Source of the DNA: an uncultured Faecalicatena sp.
GTDB lineage: Bacteria > Bacillota > Clostridia > Lachnospirales > Lachnospiraceae
DNA: 64,000 nt
Direction: 5' to 3'
NCBI GenBank assembly: GCA_902489075.1
Contig: CABTYO010000011.1
Location: forward strand, 6,964 to 70,963
The notes beneath the pieces were generated by a model. That model was not told the DNA's origin and searched no databases. It was given only the letters and a program-made list of their open reading frames with translations. A program made the translations under genes and the position numbers. Below, piece by piece: positions 55,173 through 63,973 of the stretch. Within the stretch, counting starts at the first letter, position 1, and each line of letters starts with the position of its first letter.

Positions 55173-56063
55173 TTATATGCTTTTCTCTTCATTCTGATAC
55201 TGCTGTAAAAGATGATCTATATATTGATCTGCAGTTGAATAATCCTCACGTTCAATTAAATAAGAAATTGAAATCAAATGATTTGAGATCTCATGGTTCC
55301 ATTTCCGGATATTGATATATTCCTGGTTCAGGACCTGCGAATGTGATATCTGTAATTCTAACTGCTTTTGAATGATTTCATTTTGCAGCCGCTGTTCATT
55401 CAGCTTTTTCAGGGAAAACAGTCCTCGTAAAAAGGAGATACAGCAGCAAATAAAAAGCAGAGAAAATATGCACATAAGCAGAATGTAAGTTTCCAGATAT
55501 CCATTGAAGCTGAAAAATAAATTTGCCATTAAAATTAAAAGAGTTATTGGAAAGGCCAGCAAAATAGCGGTTCTGGTGTTAAAAAGAGTCAGATACGACT
55601 GTAAAACAGGAATAAAAAATCTGTATAACAAAAACAGAAGAAAAGCAAACGATAACATAAAAACTAAAAAGGTTCTGGGTGTACTGTTTTGTAAAAGGAA
55701 GTACGCAGCTAAATCCAGGTGTGGGAAAAGGCGGTTTAACAAAATCAAACTAAAGCAGGAGACTGCCTCACAGCTGCCAAAAATAAAATACAGGATAAAT
55801 ACAACAAATAATTTCAGGAAGAAGCTTCCACGAAATGGGATTAAGCAGGCAAAAAATATAAATCCAACAAGCCAGAACGATGTAAAACCCGGGTTTAGGC
55901 TGGAAAATACAAATAAAACGAACAGTGAGAGGAAGTGGATACCAATAATTTCGATTCGGGTGCGGCAGATATTCTGCCTTACTGTCAGCAGTCTGGGCAG
56001 TGCAAGACAGAGAAATATGGATATATGAATACTGTATATTACTAAAGTTAAAATCGGGTCCAC
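55173..56063 (-). CDS. AgrC-like membrane sensor with phosphoacceptor helix but no ATPase domain
   Basis: A 296-residue protein with about six to seven membrane helices (residues 1-215), a coiled coil and a dimerisation/phosphoacceptor segment WNHEISNHL (H257) followed by LIEREDYSTADQYIDHL, as in AgrC-type kinases. It stops about 30 residues later, exactly where the ATPase domain should begin. The next gene on the strand supplies an ATPase domain. Translation starts at GTG 56063 after AGGAGGAG. It may be the receptor half of a two-part kinase or a dominant modulator. Confidence 0.8.
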   Translation of the reverse strand: MDPILTLVIYSIHISIFLCLALPRLLTVRQNICRTRIEIIGIHFLSLFVLFVFSSLNPGFTSFWLVGFIFFACLIPFRGSFFLKLFVVFILYFIFGSCEAVSCFSLILLNRLFPHLDLAAYFLLQNSTPRTFLVFMLSFAFLLFLLYRFFIPVLQSYLTLFNTRTAILLAFPITLLILMANLFFSFNGYLETYILLMCIFSLLFICCCISFLRGLFSLKKLNEQRLQNEIIQKQLELQISHSQVLNQEYINIRKWNHEISNHLISISYLIEREDYSTADQYIDHLLQQYQNEEKSI

Positions 56064-56094
56064 AAAAATCTCCTCCTAATCAGTTATCTGAATA

Positions 56095-56122
56095 AGTATA
56101 CCACTAATCGCAGAAAAATCAA
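56095..56122 (-). promoter_or_regulatory. Promoter of the split-kinase operon
   Basis: On the minus strand, TTGATT (56117-56122), 16 bp, TATACT (56095-56100), about 32 bp before the GTG start. Confidence 0.65.
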
Positions 56123-56161
56123 AAAAAGATTTTATGAGATTGTTCAGAAATTAAAATATAC

Positions 56162-56190
56162 TTGAGTCTTTGAGGTACAAAGGGTATAAT
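56162..56190 (+). promoter_or_regulatory. Promoter of the purine phosphorylase gene
   Basis: TTGAGT (56162-56167), 17 bp, perfect TATAAT (56185-56190), divergent from the kinase operon promoter. Confidence 0.75.
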
Positions 56191-56254
56191 AAGCGCAGGT
56201 GTTTTTCGCCCTGATAGGATAACATATAAAATAAGTTTTTTAAGGAGCACGCAT

Positions 56255-57076
56255 ATGAGCAGACAATATGAAAAGTTATTGAAATGTTTTGAATATTACA
56301 GGTCAGTTACAGATTTTACCCCGCGTGTGGGCCTCATCCTGGGTTCAGGACTGGGCAATTACGCGAGAAATATGAAGGTAGTACATGAGATTCCCTATGG
56401 CGACATCCCGGATTTTCCGGTTTCTACAGTAGAGGGGCATGATGGGCGGTTTCTTCTGGGATATATTGGTGAGATTCCAGCGGTTGTCATGAAAGGACGT
56501 GTACATTATTACGAGGGATATTCCATGGAGGAAGTGGTGCTTCCTGTGAGGCTGATGAAGATGATGGGGATTGAGAATCTGATCCTGACGAATGCTTCCG
56601 GAGGAATCAACAGGAAGTTCAGTGTTGGGGACTTCATGATGATCACAGATCAGATTTCCAGCTTTGTCCCGTCTCCACTGATCGGTGAGAATGTGTCCGA
56701 ACTGGGAACCCGTTTTCCGGATATGACGCACATTTATGATGTGGAACTGATGGAGCTGATCCGTTCTGTGGCGAAGGAAGAGGCAATTCAGATTCAGGAA
56801 GGTGTCTATGTGCAGTCCAGCGGACCAAATTTTGAGAGCCCAGCGGAGATCCGCATGTTTGATACTCTCGGAGCTGATGCAGTAGGGATGAGCACGGCCT
56901 GCGAGGCGATTGCAGCACATCACGCAGGGGTGCGGATATGTGGAATTTCCTGCATTTCCAATATGGCATGCGGCATCACGGATGAGGAACTGAGCCACCT
57001 GGATGTACAGGCTGTTGCAGACCAGAGGGCAGAAGAATTTGAACGTCTGGTGACACGGATCATAGAAAGAATGTAA
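56255..57076 (+). CDS. punA: Purine nucleoside phosphorylase (trimeric type)
   Basis: Splits purine nucleosides with phosphate into base and ribose 1-phosphate for salvage. The 273-residue protein has GLILGSGLGN, the phosphate/base region KGRVHYYEGYS, LTNASGGIN, QSSGPNFESPAEIRM and GMSTACEAIAA, which identify the PunA/DeoD2 trimeric class. AAGGAG precedes the ATG. The amidohydrolase gene follows after 47 bp, a plausible nucleoside salvage pairing. Confidence 0.94.
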   Translation: MSRQYEKLLKCFEYYRSVTDFTPRVGLILGSGLGNYARNMKVVHEIPYGDIPDFPVSTVEGHDGRFLLGYIGEIPAVVMKGRVHYYEGYSMEEVVLPVRLMKMMGIENLILTNASGGINRKFSVGDFMMITDQISSFVPSPLIGENVSELGTRFPDMTHIYDVELMELIRSVAKEEAIQIQEGVYVQSSGPNFESPAEIRMFDTLGADAVGMSTACEAIAAHHAGVRICGISCISNMACGITDEELSHLDVQAVADQRAEEFERLVTRIIERM

Positions 57077-57123
57077 ACCTGCAGCAGATGGATTCAGTTG
57101 ATAATAAGAAGAGAGGATAACAA

Positions 57124-58401
57124 ATGAATATTCGAATTTATAATGTAAGAATTTTGACAATGGAAGAAGGAAAAGGTATTTTCCGTGGAGAGGTATGGGT
57201 GAAAGGAGATACGATCGCTTATGTCGGACCAGTCGTTCTTGATTCTCAGGAAAAGTGGGACCAGGAGATCGATGGGCAGGGGAATCTTATCATGCCGGGA
57301 TTTAAGAATGCACATACCCATTCGGCCATGACATTTCTGCGTTCCCATGCGGACGATATGAAGCTGGACGAGTGGCTGAATACAAGGGTATTTCCGGCTG
57401 AGGCGAAGCTTAATGGGGAGGATATCTACTGGCTGAACAAGCTGGCAATTATGGAATATCTGACCAGCGGCGTGACCTCTGTTTTTGATATGTACCTGAA
57501 CAAGCCTGCGGCAGAGCGGACGGTAAAAGATACCGGATTCAGGATGGTCATCTGCGAGAGTATTAATGACTTTGGGGGAACGATTCAGGAGGTCGAGGAG
57601 GATTATCACAGATATAATCAGGACCCGGACCGCCTGATTTCCTATCAGCTCGGATTTCATGCCGAATACACCACGGGCAGGAAGTTAATGGAGGGTCTGG
57701 CTGGACTTTCTGAGAAATATCAGATCCCTGTGTATGTACATTGTTCTGAGACGAAGAAGGAAGTGGAAGACTGCAGGACAAGGACCGGGATGACACCAGT
57801 GGCATATATGGATTCTCTGGGGCTGTTTCAGCATGGCGGCGGATTGTTCCACGGAGTGCACATGGATGACGGCGACTTTGACATTGTGAAGGAGAGAGGT
57901 CTCTATATCGTGACCAATCCGGCATCTAATTTAAAGCTTGCCAGTGGGATCGCGCCAATTAAGCGGTATCTGGATCTGGACATTCCGGTTGCCATCGGTA
58001 CGGATGGGCCGGCAAGCAATAACTGCCTGGATATGTTCCGGGAGATGTTCCTGACGACAGGGCTGCAGAAGGCAGTCTGTGATGACCCGGAGGTGGTTCC
58101 GGCGCTGGAAGTACTCAAGATGGCGACAGTGAACGGGGCTCATGCCATGGGACTTCCTGAGTGTGATACTCTGGCAGAAGGGAAAAAGGCAGATATGATC
58201 CTGATCGACCTGCAGCAGCCGAATATGCAGCCGTTACAGAATATTGAGAAGAATCTGGTCTACAGCGGCAGCAAGCAGAATGTGAAGATGACGATGGTCG
58301 GCGGCAGAATCCTGTATCAGGATGGCAGTTACTATCTGGATTCTTCCAAGGAAGAGATCTTCGCAAGAGCCAATGAGTCAGCAAGACGTATTTTGGGGTA
58401 A
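57124..58401 (+). CDS. mtaD: Amidohydrolase, S-adenosylhomocysteine/methylthioadenosine deaminase type
   Basis: A 425-residue metal-dependent deaminase of the TrzN/MtaD family. Metal ligands: HTH in KNAHTHSAM (about 60), H in CSETKKEVE region, H in LFHGVHMDD, and D in GTDGPASNN. The family deaminates S-adenosylhomocysteine, methylthioadenosine or adenosine, and its place after purine phosphorylase supports a purine substrate. The exact substrate is not provable from sequence. Confidence 0.87.
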   Translation: MNIRIYNVRILTMEEGKGIFRGEVWVKGDTIAYVGPVVLDSQEKWDQEIDGQGNLIMPGFKNAHTHSAMTFLRSHADDMKLDEWLNTRVFPAEAKLNGEDIYWLNKLAIMEYLTSGVTSVFDMYLNKPAAERTVKDTGFRMVICESINDFGGTIQEVEEDYHRYNQDPDRLISYQLGFHAEYTTGRKLMEGLAGLSEKYQIPVYVHCSETKKEVEDCRTRTGMTPVAYMDSLGLFQHGGGLFHGVHMDDGDFDIVKERGLYIVTNPASNLKLASGIAPIKRYLDLDIPVAIGTDGPASNNCLDMFREMFLTTGLQKAVCDDPEVVPALEVLKMATVNGAHAMGLPECDTLAEGKKADMILIDLQQPNMQPLQNIEKNLVYSGSKQNVKMTMVGGRILYQDGSYYLDSSKEEIFARANESARRILG

Positions 58402-58493
58402 ATGCCGGGAAATAAGTTCTGAGGGGGACGATATTTTCGGGAGTATATGTATGGCAGACACAGTGGGAAGATAATTAGAAAGGGGTACGTTAG

Positions 58494-58958
58494 ATGAAAG
58501 CAGCAATTTTTACATTGGATACGGGATTATACAAGGCAAAGCAGGAGAGTGCGGCGGCAAGTGCTCTGAAAAGAATGCTGGAGCAGGTTGGATTTGATGT
58601 GAAGGCGGCAGGGGTTCTTCCGGAGGATAAGAAGGTCCTGACCGCAGTATTAAAAAGACTGACGGATACAGACAGCGTAGACCTGGTCCTTACAACGGGG
58701 GCGGCAGGCATCCGTAAAAGAGACTGTGCGCCGGAAGTGGTGGAAGAAATCTCAGACAGGCTTCTGCCGGGAATTCCTGAGGCGATCCGGGCTTACAATA
58801 TCCGTTTTACCAAGAAGGCAATACTGGACCGTTCCAGTGCCGGGATCAGGAAAAATACGCTGATTGTAAACCTGCCGGAGAGTGCGAAGGCGGCAAAAGA
58901 CAGTCTGGAATATATCCTGCCGGAATTAGTACAAGTAGTGGAGATATTAAGTTTATGA
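58494..58958 (+). CDS. MogA/MoaB-like molybdopterin-binding protein
   Basis: A 154-residue protein of the MogA/MoaB fold, whose best-known members adenylylate molybdopterin. The signature region appears as LTTGAAGIRKRDCAPEVV, then PEAIRAY and RSSAGIRKNTLIVNLPES. No other molybdenum cofactor genes lie in the window. The AA in place of the usual GT in the TGG(T)G motif suggests a divergent member. Its stop overlaps the next start by 4 bp. Confidence 0.8.
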   Translation: MKAAIFTLDTGLYKAKQESAAASALKRMLEQVGFDVKAAGVLPEDKKVLTAVLKRLTDTDSVDLVLTTGAAGIRKRDCAPEVVEEISDRLLPGIPEAIRAYNIRFTKKAILDRSSAGIRKNTLIVNLPESAKAAKDSLEYILPELVQVVEILSL

Positions 58959-59692
58959 TGAAAGTAACCTATTTAAGCCACAGCGGTTTTCTTGTAGAAC
59001 TGGATCATGCGTATTTTCTGTTCGATTACTACAAGGGAGAACTGCCGGAGATTAAGACGGGAAAACCATTTTTTGTATTTGTCAGTCATGTACATCATGA
59101 CCATTACCGGAAAGATATTTTTAAATTAAGAGAATATCTTCCACAGATTTGTTATATTTTATCAAGTGATCTGGAAATGGAAGAATCAGACGATATCATA
59201 TCCATGGGACCAAATGAAGAGCGGATGGCCGGTGGATGCCGGATCAGGACACTGCGCTCCACGGACGAGGGAGTCGCTTTTCTTGTGCAGTATGAGGGCG
59301 TGACAGTGTATCATGCGGGAGACCTGAACTGGTGGCACTGGGAAGAGGAGAGCAGGGCATACAATACCATGATGCGCCGGAAGTATCAGTATGAGATCAA
59401 CAAGCTGCATGATGAGAAGATCGATCTTGCCTTTGTCCCGGTGGATCCAAGGCTTGGGGAGCAGTATGTCCTGGGGCTGGACTGTTTTATGAAGCGCACG
59501 GACACACACGTGGTATTCCCGATGCATTTCTGGGATAATTATGGAATCTTTGACCGGCTGATGCTTGAGCAGTGTACACAGGAGTATGTGGATAAGATCC
59601 AGAGGATTACAAAGGAAGGCCAGGTATTCGAGCTTGAGAAAAGGGAAGAAGTGTCCTTTGCAGAGAGTGTCCGTGAGATACTGGAGAAATAA
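58955..59692 (+). CDS. Metallo-beta-lactamase-fold hydrolase (UlaG-like)
   Basis: A 245-residue MBL-fold protein: SHSGFLVEL, then the metal motif VSHVHHDHY (HxHxDH), HAGDLNWW and a late MHFW. This resembles UlaG-type lactonases and related proteins with an unknown substrate. It overlaps the MogA-like gene by 4 bp and precedes rnhA by 23 bp. The product is cytoplasmic, with no signal peptide. Confidence 0.85.
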   Translation: MMKVTYLSHSGFLVELDHAYFLFDYYKGELPEIKTGKPFFVFVSHVHHDHYRKDIFKLREYLPQICYILSSDLEMEESDDIISMGPNEERMAGGCRIRTLRSTDEGVAFLVQYEGVTVYHAGDLNWWHWEEESRAYNTMMRRKYQYEINKLHDEKIDLAFVPVDPRLGEQYVLGLDCFMKRTDTHVVFPMHFWDNYGIFDRLMLEQCTQEYVDKIQRITKEGQVFELEKREEVSFAESVREILEK

Positions 59693-59715
59693 GAACAGGG
59701 AGTGATCAAAAGGGT

Positions 59716-60198
59716 ATGCAGGTAAAATTATATACAGATGGAGCGGCGAGAGGAAACCCGGATGGACCGGGCGGCTATGGCGCTGTATTGGAATATGTGG
59801 ATTCAAAGGGGACTCTGCACGTAAAGGAGCTGTCGCAGGGATATGTAAAGACGACCAATAACCGGATGGAGCTGATGGCCGTGATTTCAGGGCTGGAAGC
59901 GCTGAACCGTCCCTGCGAGGTGGAGGTGTATTCGGATTCGAAGTATGTGGTGGATGCGTTTAACCAGCACTGGGTAGACGGCTGGCTGAAAAAGGGCTGG
60001 AAGCGCGGGAAGAATGAGCCCGTCAAGAATGTGGATCTGTGGAAACGGCTTCTGGCGGCGAAGTCTTCGCATAAAGTGACGTTCCACTGGGTCAAGGGAC
60101 ACGACGGACATCCGCAGAATGAACGGTGTGACGAACTGGCCACAACAGCAGCTGATGGCAGTGGGCTGATTGTGGATGAAGGGCTGGGAGTGAGTTGA
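59716..60198 (+). CDS. rnhA: Ribonuclease HI
   Basis: Cuts the RNA strand of RNA-DNA hybrids. The 160-residue protein carries the catalytic DEDD set: D in [16 protein letters not shown] start, E in [10 protein letters not shown] in VYSDSKYVV, and D in the late NERCDELA, with the basic protrusion [14 protein letters not shown] of classical RNase HI. The start at ATG 59716 follows AGGGAG at 59698-59703. Confidence 0.95.
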   Translation: MQVKLYTDGAARGNPDGPGGYGAVLEYVDSKGTLHVKELSQGYVKTTNNRMELMAVISGLEALNRPCEVEVYSDSKYVVDAFNQHWVDGWLKKGWKRGKNEPVKNVDLWKRLLAAKSSHKVTFHWVKGHDGHPQNERCDELATTAADGSGLIVDEGLGVS

Positions 60199-60240
60199 GC
60201 TGGGAGTTAATTCTGAGGTGATTCTGAGGCGAATTAATTC

Positions 60241-60269
60241 TGGACAGAAACAGAAATACATAGTATAAT
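60241..60269 (+). promoter_or_regulatory. Promoter of rnpB
   Basis: TGGACA (60241-60246), 17 bp, perfect TATAAT (60264-60269), with the RNA 5' end expected about 7 bp later. Confidence 0.8.
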
Positions 60270-60275
60270 AAACAA

Positions 60276-60650
60276 GTTAAGTAAGACAGACAATCGCGGC
60301 TGCAGGTGCCGAAAGGCCGCAGACGAGGAAAGTCCGGGCTTCACAGGGCAGGATGCCGGATAACGTCCGGTGGAGGTGACTCCAAGGCCAGTGCAACAGA
60401 AATAAACCGCCGGGAGGAGTCCCCTGACTATTGTCAGGATACTATTTCCGGTAAGGGTGGAAAGGCAGTGTAAGAGACTACCGCCTCGCTGGTAACAGAG
60501 AGGGCACATGTAAACCCCATCCGAAGCAAGACCGAATATAAGCAATGTGGCGGCCCGTCACGCTTTAGGTAGGTCGCTTGAGCCTGGTGGCGACATCAGG
60601 CCTAGATAGATGATTGTCCAACGACATAACCCGGCTTATCGTCTTGCTTA
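60276..60650 (+). ncRNA. rnpB: RNase P RNA (class A)
   Basis: The catalytic RNA that trims tRNA 5' ends. The closing P1 helix forms from AAGTAAGAC (about 60278-60286) and GTCTTGCTT (about 60641-60649). The conserved core GAGGAAAGTCCGGGC, ACAGAAA, the GGTAAGGGTGGAAAGG region and the 3' AGATAGATGATTG element are present. Length of about 375 nt fits class A. The ends are estimated from P1 pairing. Confidence 0.95.
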
Positions 60651-60680
60651 ACGAAGTATAATCAGGAAGAACAACAGTGG

Positions 60681-60713
60681 TGGTGCCGTGAATGAATGAC
60701 GGCACCATTTTTT
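60681..60713 (+). terminator. Rho-independent terminator after rnpB
   Basis: TGGTGCCGT (60681-60689) pairs perfectly with ACGGCACCA (60699-60707), then six T. Confidence 0.93.
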
Positions 60714-60743
60714 ACGATAAAGAGAGAAAGTGAGAGCGGAACC

Positions 60744-62840
60744 ATGTATGAGAAGGTACTGCGGGCCATTTATAAGATCGAGAACAACCAGATATTGTCT
60801 TCTGTAAAAAAGGGTTTCACGCTTCTGATCCCTGTTCTTCTGGTGGGATCTTTTTCCCTTTTGTTTTTGAATTTCCCTGTAGAGGCATTCCAGGATTTTA
60901 TTGACGGGTGGGCCGGTGGAATTCTGGATACGGCACTGCATTTTTTATTTGATTCTACGGTTGGGTTTATGTCTGTGTACCTGGTTATCAGCATCAGTTA
61001 CTATTATTCCACGTCGCTGAAAGAGCATGATGTATTCCTGCAGGTGATGGCGATGGTCGTTTCCATGGTCTGTTTTGCCGCTTCGTTCGGGGCTGCAAGT
61101 GGATCGATGGAGTTAAGTGACCTGGGGCCGATCGGAGTATTCACAGCCATGTTTTCTTCGATAGTGGCTACGGAGCTGTTCTATCTGTTCTATGGGAAGG
61201 TGTCATCGGAATCCCGTTTCCGGTCACGTGGATCAGATATGGATTACCGGAATTCACTTTCCGCCATTTTTCCGCTGCTGTTTTGTGCCCTGCTTTTTAT
61301 CGGACTGAATCTGTTGATACAGAGAGTTTTTCACGTGGAGAATTTAAACGATCTGGTGACCAGCGGGATTGTGTATCTGTTCCATAATATTAATGACGGG
61401 CTGGGAGCTGGAATTCTATATGTGGTCGTACTGAATGTTCTGTGGGTATTTGGGATTCATGGCGGGAATGCGCTGGAACAAGTGGCACAGGCGTATCTCG
61501 TGCCGAACGATTCCGTAAGCGGCGCAGTGATTTCCAAGTCTTTTCTGGACAGCTATGTGATGATCGGAGGCTGTGGAACGTCGATCTGTCTGCTTCTGGC
61601 ACTTTTGCTTTTCACCAGAGGGAGAGAGAACCGGCAGCTGGTATATTCCGCGTCGCCGGCAGTTGTATTTAATATTAATGAGATACTTGTATACGGTCTT
61701 CCGGTGGTGTTGAATCCTGTTTTGTTTCTGCCATTTATCCTGACTCCGGTGATTGCGCTTCTGATTTCCTATGGCGCTGCCATGATTGGATTTTTGCCGG
61801 TCCTGGGAAGATCAGTGACATGGACGACTCCTGTTCTATTCAGTGGATACCTGTCTTCAGGCTCCTGGAGGGGGAGTGTTGTGCAGCTTCTGATTCTGGC
61901 AGCAGGGACTGCCATTTATGCACCATTTGTCCGTATGATGGACAGGGTCAAGGAGAAGCAGGCGGAGCTTTTGTTAAATGAGCTGACGGGATATTTTAAA
62001 GTACTCCAGCAGGACGGAGAGGAGAATATCCATCTTCTTGAGCGTCATGACAGCAAAGGACTTCTTGCCAGGAATATAGCTGCAAAGCTGCGGATCGACG
62101 TAGAACGGGAGAATATGACCATGGGATATCAGCCCCAGTATGACAACGCAGGGAACATGGTGGGGGCTGAGGCACTGCTTCGGTGGAAATACCTGGGCAG
62201 GACCATCTATCCGCCTCTGGTTGTGGCACTTGCTAAAGAGGATGGTTTTTATGACCGCCTGACGCAGGTGGTTGTAAAAGTTTCCATGCTGGCGTGCCGT
62301 GAGCTGCTCGATCAGGGCAGTGATGTCACAATATCGGCAAATATTTCGGCGGACCAGCTGAATTCCGAGCAGTTTATTAATCGTGTGATCAGAATGTCCA
62401 GAACCTATGGGGTAGAGGAACATTATTGCCTGGAGGTGACAGAGGAGGCTTCGGTCGACCGGATGGAAGAGATTCCACATCATATCGCTATGCTTAAGGC
62501 CGCAGGCATCAGAACAGAGGTGGACGATTTCAGCATGGGACGGACGAGTCTGATGTACCTGCAGAATAACAATTTTTATGCCGTGAAGCTGGATGGAAGA
62601 CTGGTGCAGGGAATGCAGGAGAATGAGAGAAATAAAGAGATTATTTCTTCGATTGTGTCTCTTGGAAAGAATCTTGGCTTTGTGGTGATTGCAGAATATG
62701 TGGAGACAGAAAAGATCCGGGCAGGGCTGGAGAAACTGGGGTGCAGCCTGTACCAGGGATATCTGTACAGTCCGGCGATACCTCTGGAAGAGTTAAAAGA
62801 GCTGGTCATGCGGGATGCTAAGAAGCTGACGGCGGGGTAA
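60744..62840 (+). CDS. PTS EIIC membrane domain fused to an EAL c-di-GMP phosphodiesterase
   Basis: A 698-residue protein. The first about 420 residues are a lactose/cellobiose-type EIIC permease domain with about ten helices (including NVLWVFGIHGGNAL and NEILVYGLPVVLNP). The last about 240 form an EAL domain: EALLRW, ANISADQL, LEVTEE, VDDFSMG, VKLDG, AEYVET and YQGYLYSP, so the metal and catalytic residues look intact (DDFG reads DDFS). EIIB and the phospho-cysteine are absent, suggesting sensing rather than sugar transport. The start at 60744 is used because the earlier frame begins in the rnpB terminator. Confidence 0.9.
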   Translation: MYEKVLRAIYKIENNQILSSVKKGFTLLIPVLLVGSFSLLFLNFPVEAFQDFIDGWAGGILDTALHFLFDSTVGFMSVYLVISISYYYSTSLKEHDVFLQVMAMVVSMVCFAASFGAASGSMELSDLGPIGVFTAMFSSIVATELFYLFYGKVSSESRFRSRGSDMDYRNSLSAIFPLLFCALLFIGLNLLIQRVFHVENLNDLVTSGIVYLFHNINDGLGAGILYVVVLNVLWVFGIHGGNALEQVAQAYLVPNDSVSGAVISKSFLDSYVMIGGCGTSICLLLALLLFTRGRENRQLVYSASPAVVFNINEILVYGLPVVLNPVLFLPFILTPVIALLISYGAAMIGFLPVLGRSVTWTTPVLFSGYLSSGSWRGSVVQLLILAAGTAIYAPFVRMMDRVKEKQAELLLNELTGYFKVLQQDGEENIHLLERHDSKGLLARNIAAKLRIDVERENMTMGYQPQYDNAGNMVGAEALLRWKYLGRTIYPPLVVALAKEDGFYDRLTQVVVKVSMLACRELLDQGSDVTISANISADQLNSEQFINRVIRMSRTYGVEEHYCLEVTEEASVDRMEEIPHHIAMLKAAGIRTEVDDFSMGRTSLMYLQNNNFYAVKLDGRLVQGMQENERNKEIISSIVSLGKNLGFVVIAEYVETEKIRAGLEKLGCSLYQGYLYSPAIPLEELKELVMRDAKKLTAG

Positions 62841-62868
62841 GACAGGATACAGGTAAGCTGATAGCGTG

Positions 62869-62895
62869 GGGGCTGCTGTAAAAGGCAGTCCTTTT
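62869..62895 (+). terminator. Probable terminator after the EIIC-EAL gene
   Basis: GGGGCTGC-type stem (62869-62876) with GCAGTCCT (62885-62892), including two G-T pairs, followed by TTT. Confidence 0.6.
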
Positions 62896-62924
62896 AGTAT
62901 GCCGGAAATATGGAACAATTTTCT

Positions 62925-62965
62925 CTGTACAAATGCTGTACAAATGTTACAGTAGGAAGTATACT
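62925..62965 (+). promoter_or_regulatory. Promoter with tandem 11-bp operator-like repeats
   Basis: CTGTACAAATG occurs twice back to back (62925-62935, 62936-62946). The second copy supplies the -35 TGTACA (62937-62942), and TATACT (62960-62965) follows at 17 bp. A regulator binding the repeats would cover the -35 box of the recombinase-like gene. Confidence 0.65.
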
Positions 62966-63024
62966 GGTAACAAAAGAGGGGTTCCGCTTCGCGGATTTAC
63001 AGACAAGGAAGGGGAGGGCTGTTG

Positions 63025-63945
63025 ATGAGAACTCAGGATGGAATGAAAAGAAAAACAAAGATAGACAAGTTATCTATATGGAGAGAGTTTGCGAAACATT
63101 TCCGAAATGCGGAAACGGCTGTATCATATCTGGCAGAAATAGAAGAATATGAAACGGTTTGCAAAAGAGAGTTTTTTGAAACAGGTGAAAAGGAGGTCAG
63201 CCAGTATTACGAGTGGCTGGAGCAAAAGGTTCGAAATGGCGAAATAAGCGGAAGTACACTGAGCAAAAAGTTCTGGGAATTACATTCCTTTGCCGCATAT
63301 GCAGCGGAACGAAAAGCTGTATATGATATTCCATCAGGCTTCGAAGATTTCTTTTTCCCATGGCTTAAGACGGCAGGACAACAGGAAAAGATCGTTCAAA
63401 GTGTACCTGTTGAAGATATGGATGCGCTCTATCAGGCGGCACAGGAAGACAGAATGGCTTATACGATCATCACCTGTATCCACAGAGTTGGGCTGTCAAC
63501 CAGAGAGATCGCCGAGTTAAAGCTGTCAGATATCGCATCTTACGAAAACGGTGTGTTTGCCTATATCAGCAGCCGTGAAGACTTCTGCTATATCCCGCCG
63601 GATGCAGCGGCGATCATCGAACAATATATGGAAAAGAGGGAACCTTCGGAAGGGGTGGATGTCCTCTTTTTTAATAGAAATAAAGCGCCGCTGAATAAAA
63701 TGTATATCAGCAGGATGCTCAGGAAGTATACCACAGCAGCAGGAATTCCTTCCTATAGTGCAGAAAAGATAAGGACAACCTGTGGAGTCACAATGTCCGT
63801 TTACGGAGCAACTCCTGTTCAGGTCGCAAAACAGATGGGCATCACCGGGACACAGATTAGAAAATATAAAAACAAGCAATATAAAAATAACCTGCAAATA
63901 AAAGCAAATGAGTTGGTAAAGATCAAGATAGAAGCACCAGATTAA
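63025..63945 (+). CDS. Degenerate tyrosine recombinase-fold protein
   Basis: A 306-residue protein with a SAM-like N-terminal core-binding domain (about 40-110) and an integrase-type C-terminal domain. The final tyrosine (in TQIRKYKN) and the second arginine (EKIRTTCG, where active enzymes have HxxR) remain. The first arginine, normally in GLRxxE, reads GLSTREI, and the GH motif reads MGIT. Strand exchange activity is therefore doubtful, and it may serve as a DNA-binding or architectural protein. ATG 63025 follows GGGGAGGG. No mobile-element partners are in view, though the window ends just downstream. Confidence 0.75.
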   Translation: MRTQDGMKRKTKIDKLSIWREFAKHFRNAETAVSYLAEIEEYETVCKREFFETGEKEVSQYYEWLEQKVRNGEISGSTLSKKFWELHSFAAYAAERKAVYDIPSGFEDFFFPWLKTAGQQEKIVQSVPVEDMDALYQAAQEDRMAYTIITCIHRVGLSTREIAELKLSDIASYENGVFAYISSREDFCYIPPDAAAIIEQYMEKREPSEGVDVLFFNRNKAPLNKMYISRMLRKYTTAAGIPSYSAEKIRTTCGVTMSVYGATPVQVAKQMGITGTQIRKYKNKQYKNNLQIKANELVKIKIEAPD

Positions 63946-63973
63946 GCAATTGATAAACGATTCTGAAAATGAA

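Noticed and set aside
55150..55192. A frameshift that would join the two kinase genes into one.
   Set aside because: The downstream protein has its own AGGAGG site, start codon and two membrane helices that would not fit between phosphoacceptor and ATPase domains of one kinase.
55504..56028. A 174-codon lysine-rich frame opposite the AgrC-like sensor.
   Set aside because: It is the complement of hydrophobic membrane helices, which gives Lys/Asn-rich frames; no start signal is present.
53418..56254. A pheromone peptide gene (AgrD-like) or processing enzyme near the signalling operon.
   Set aside because: Neither gap (53418-53524, 56064-56254) contains a small frame with a ribosome site, and no AgrB-like gene is present.
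62936..62949. A third BlaI operator upstream of the recombinase-like gene.
   Set aside because: The best fit, TACAAATGTT, misses one base of the dyad, and the tandem direct-repeat layout differs from the two exact BlaI sites at the PBP promoter.
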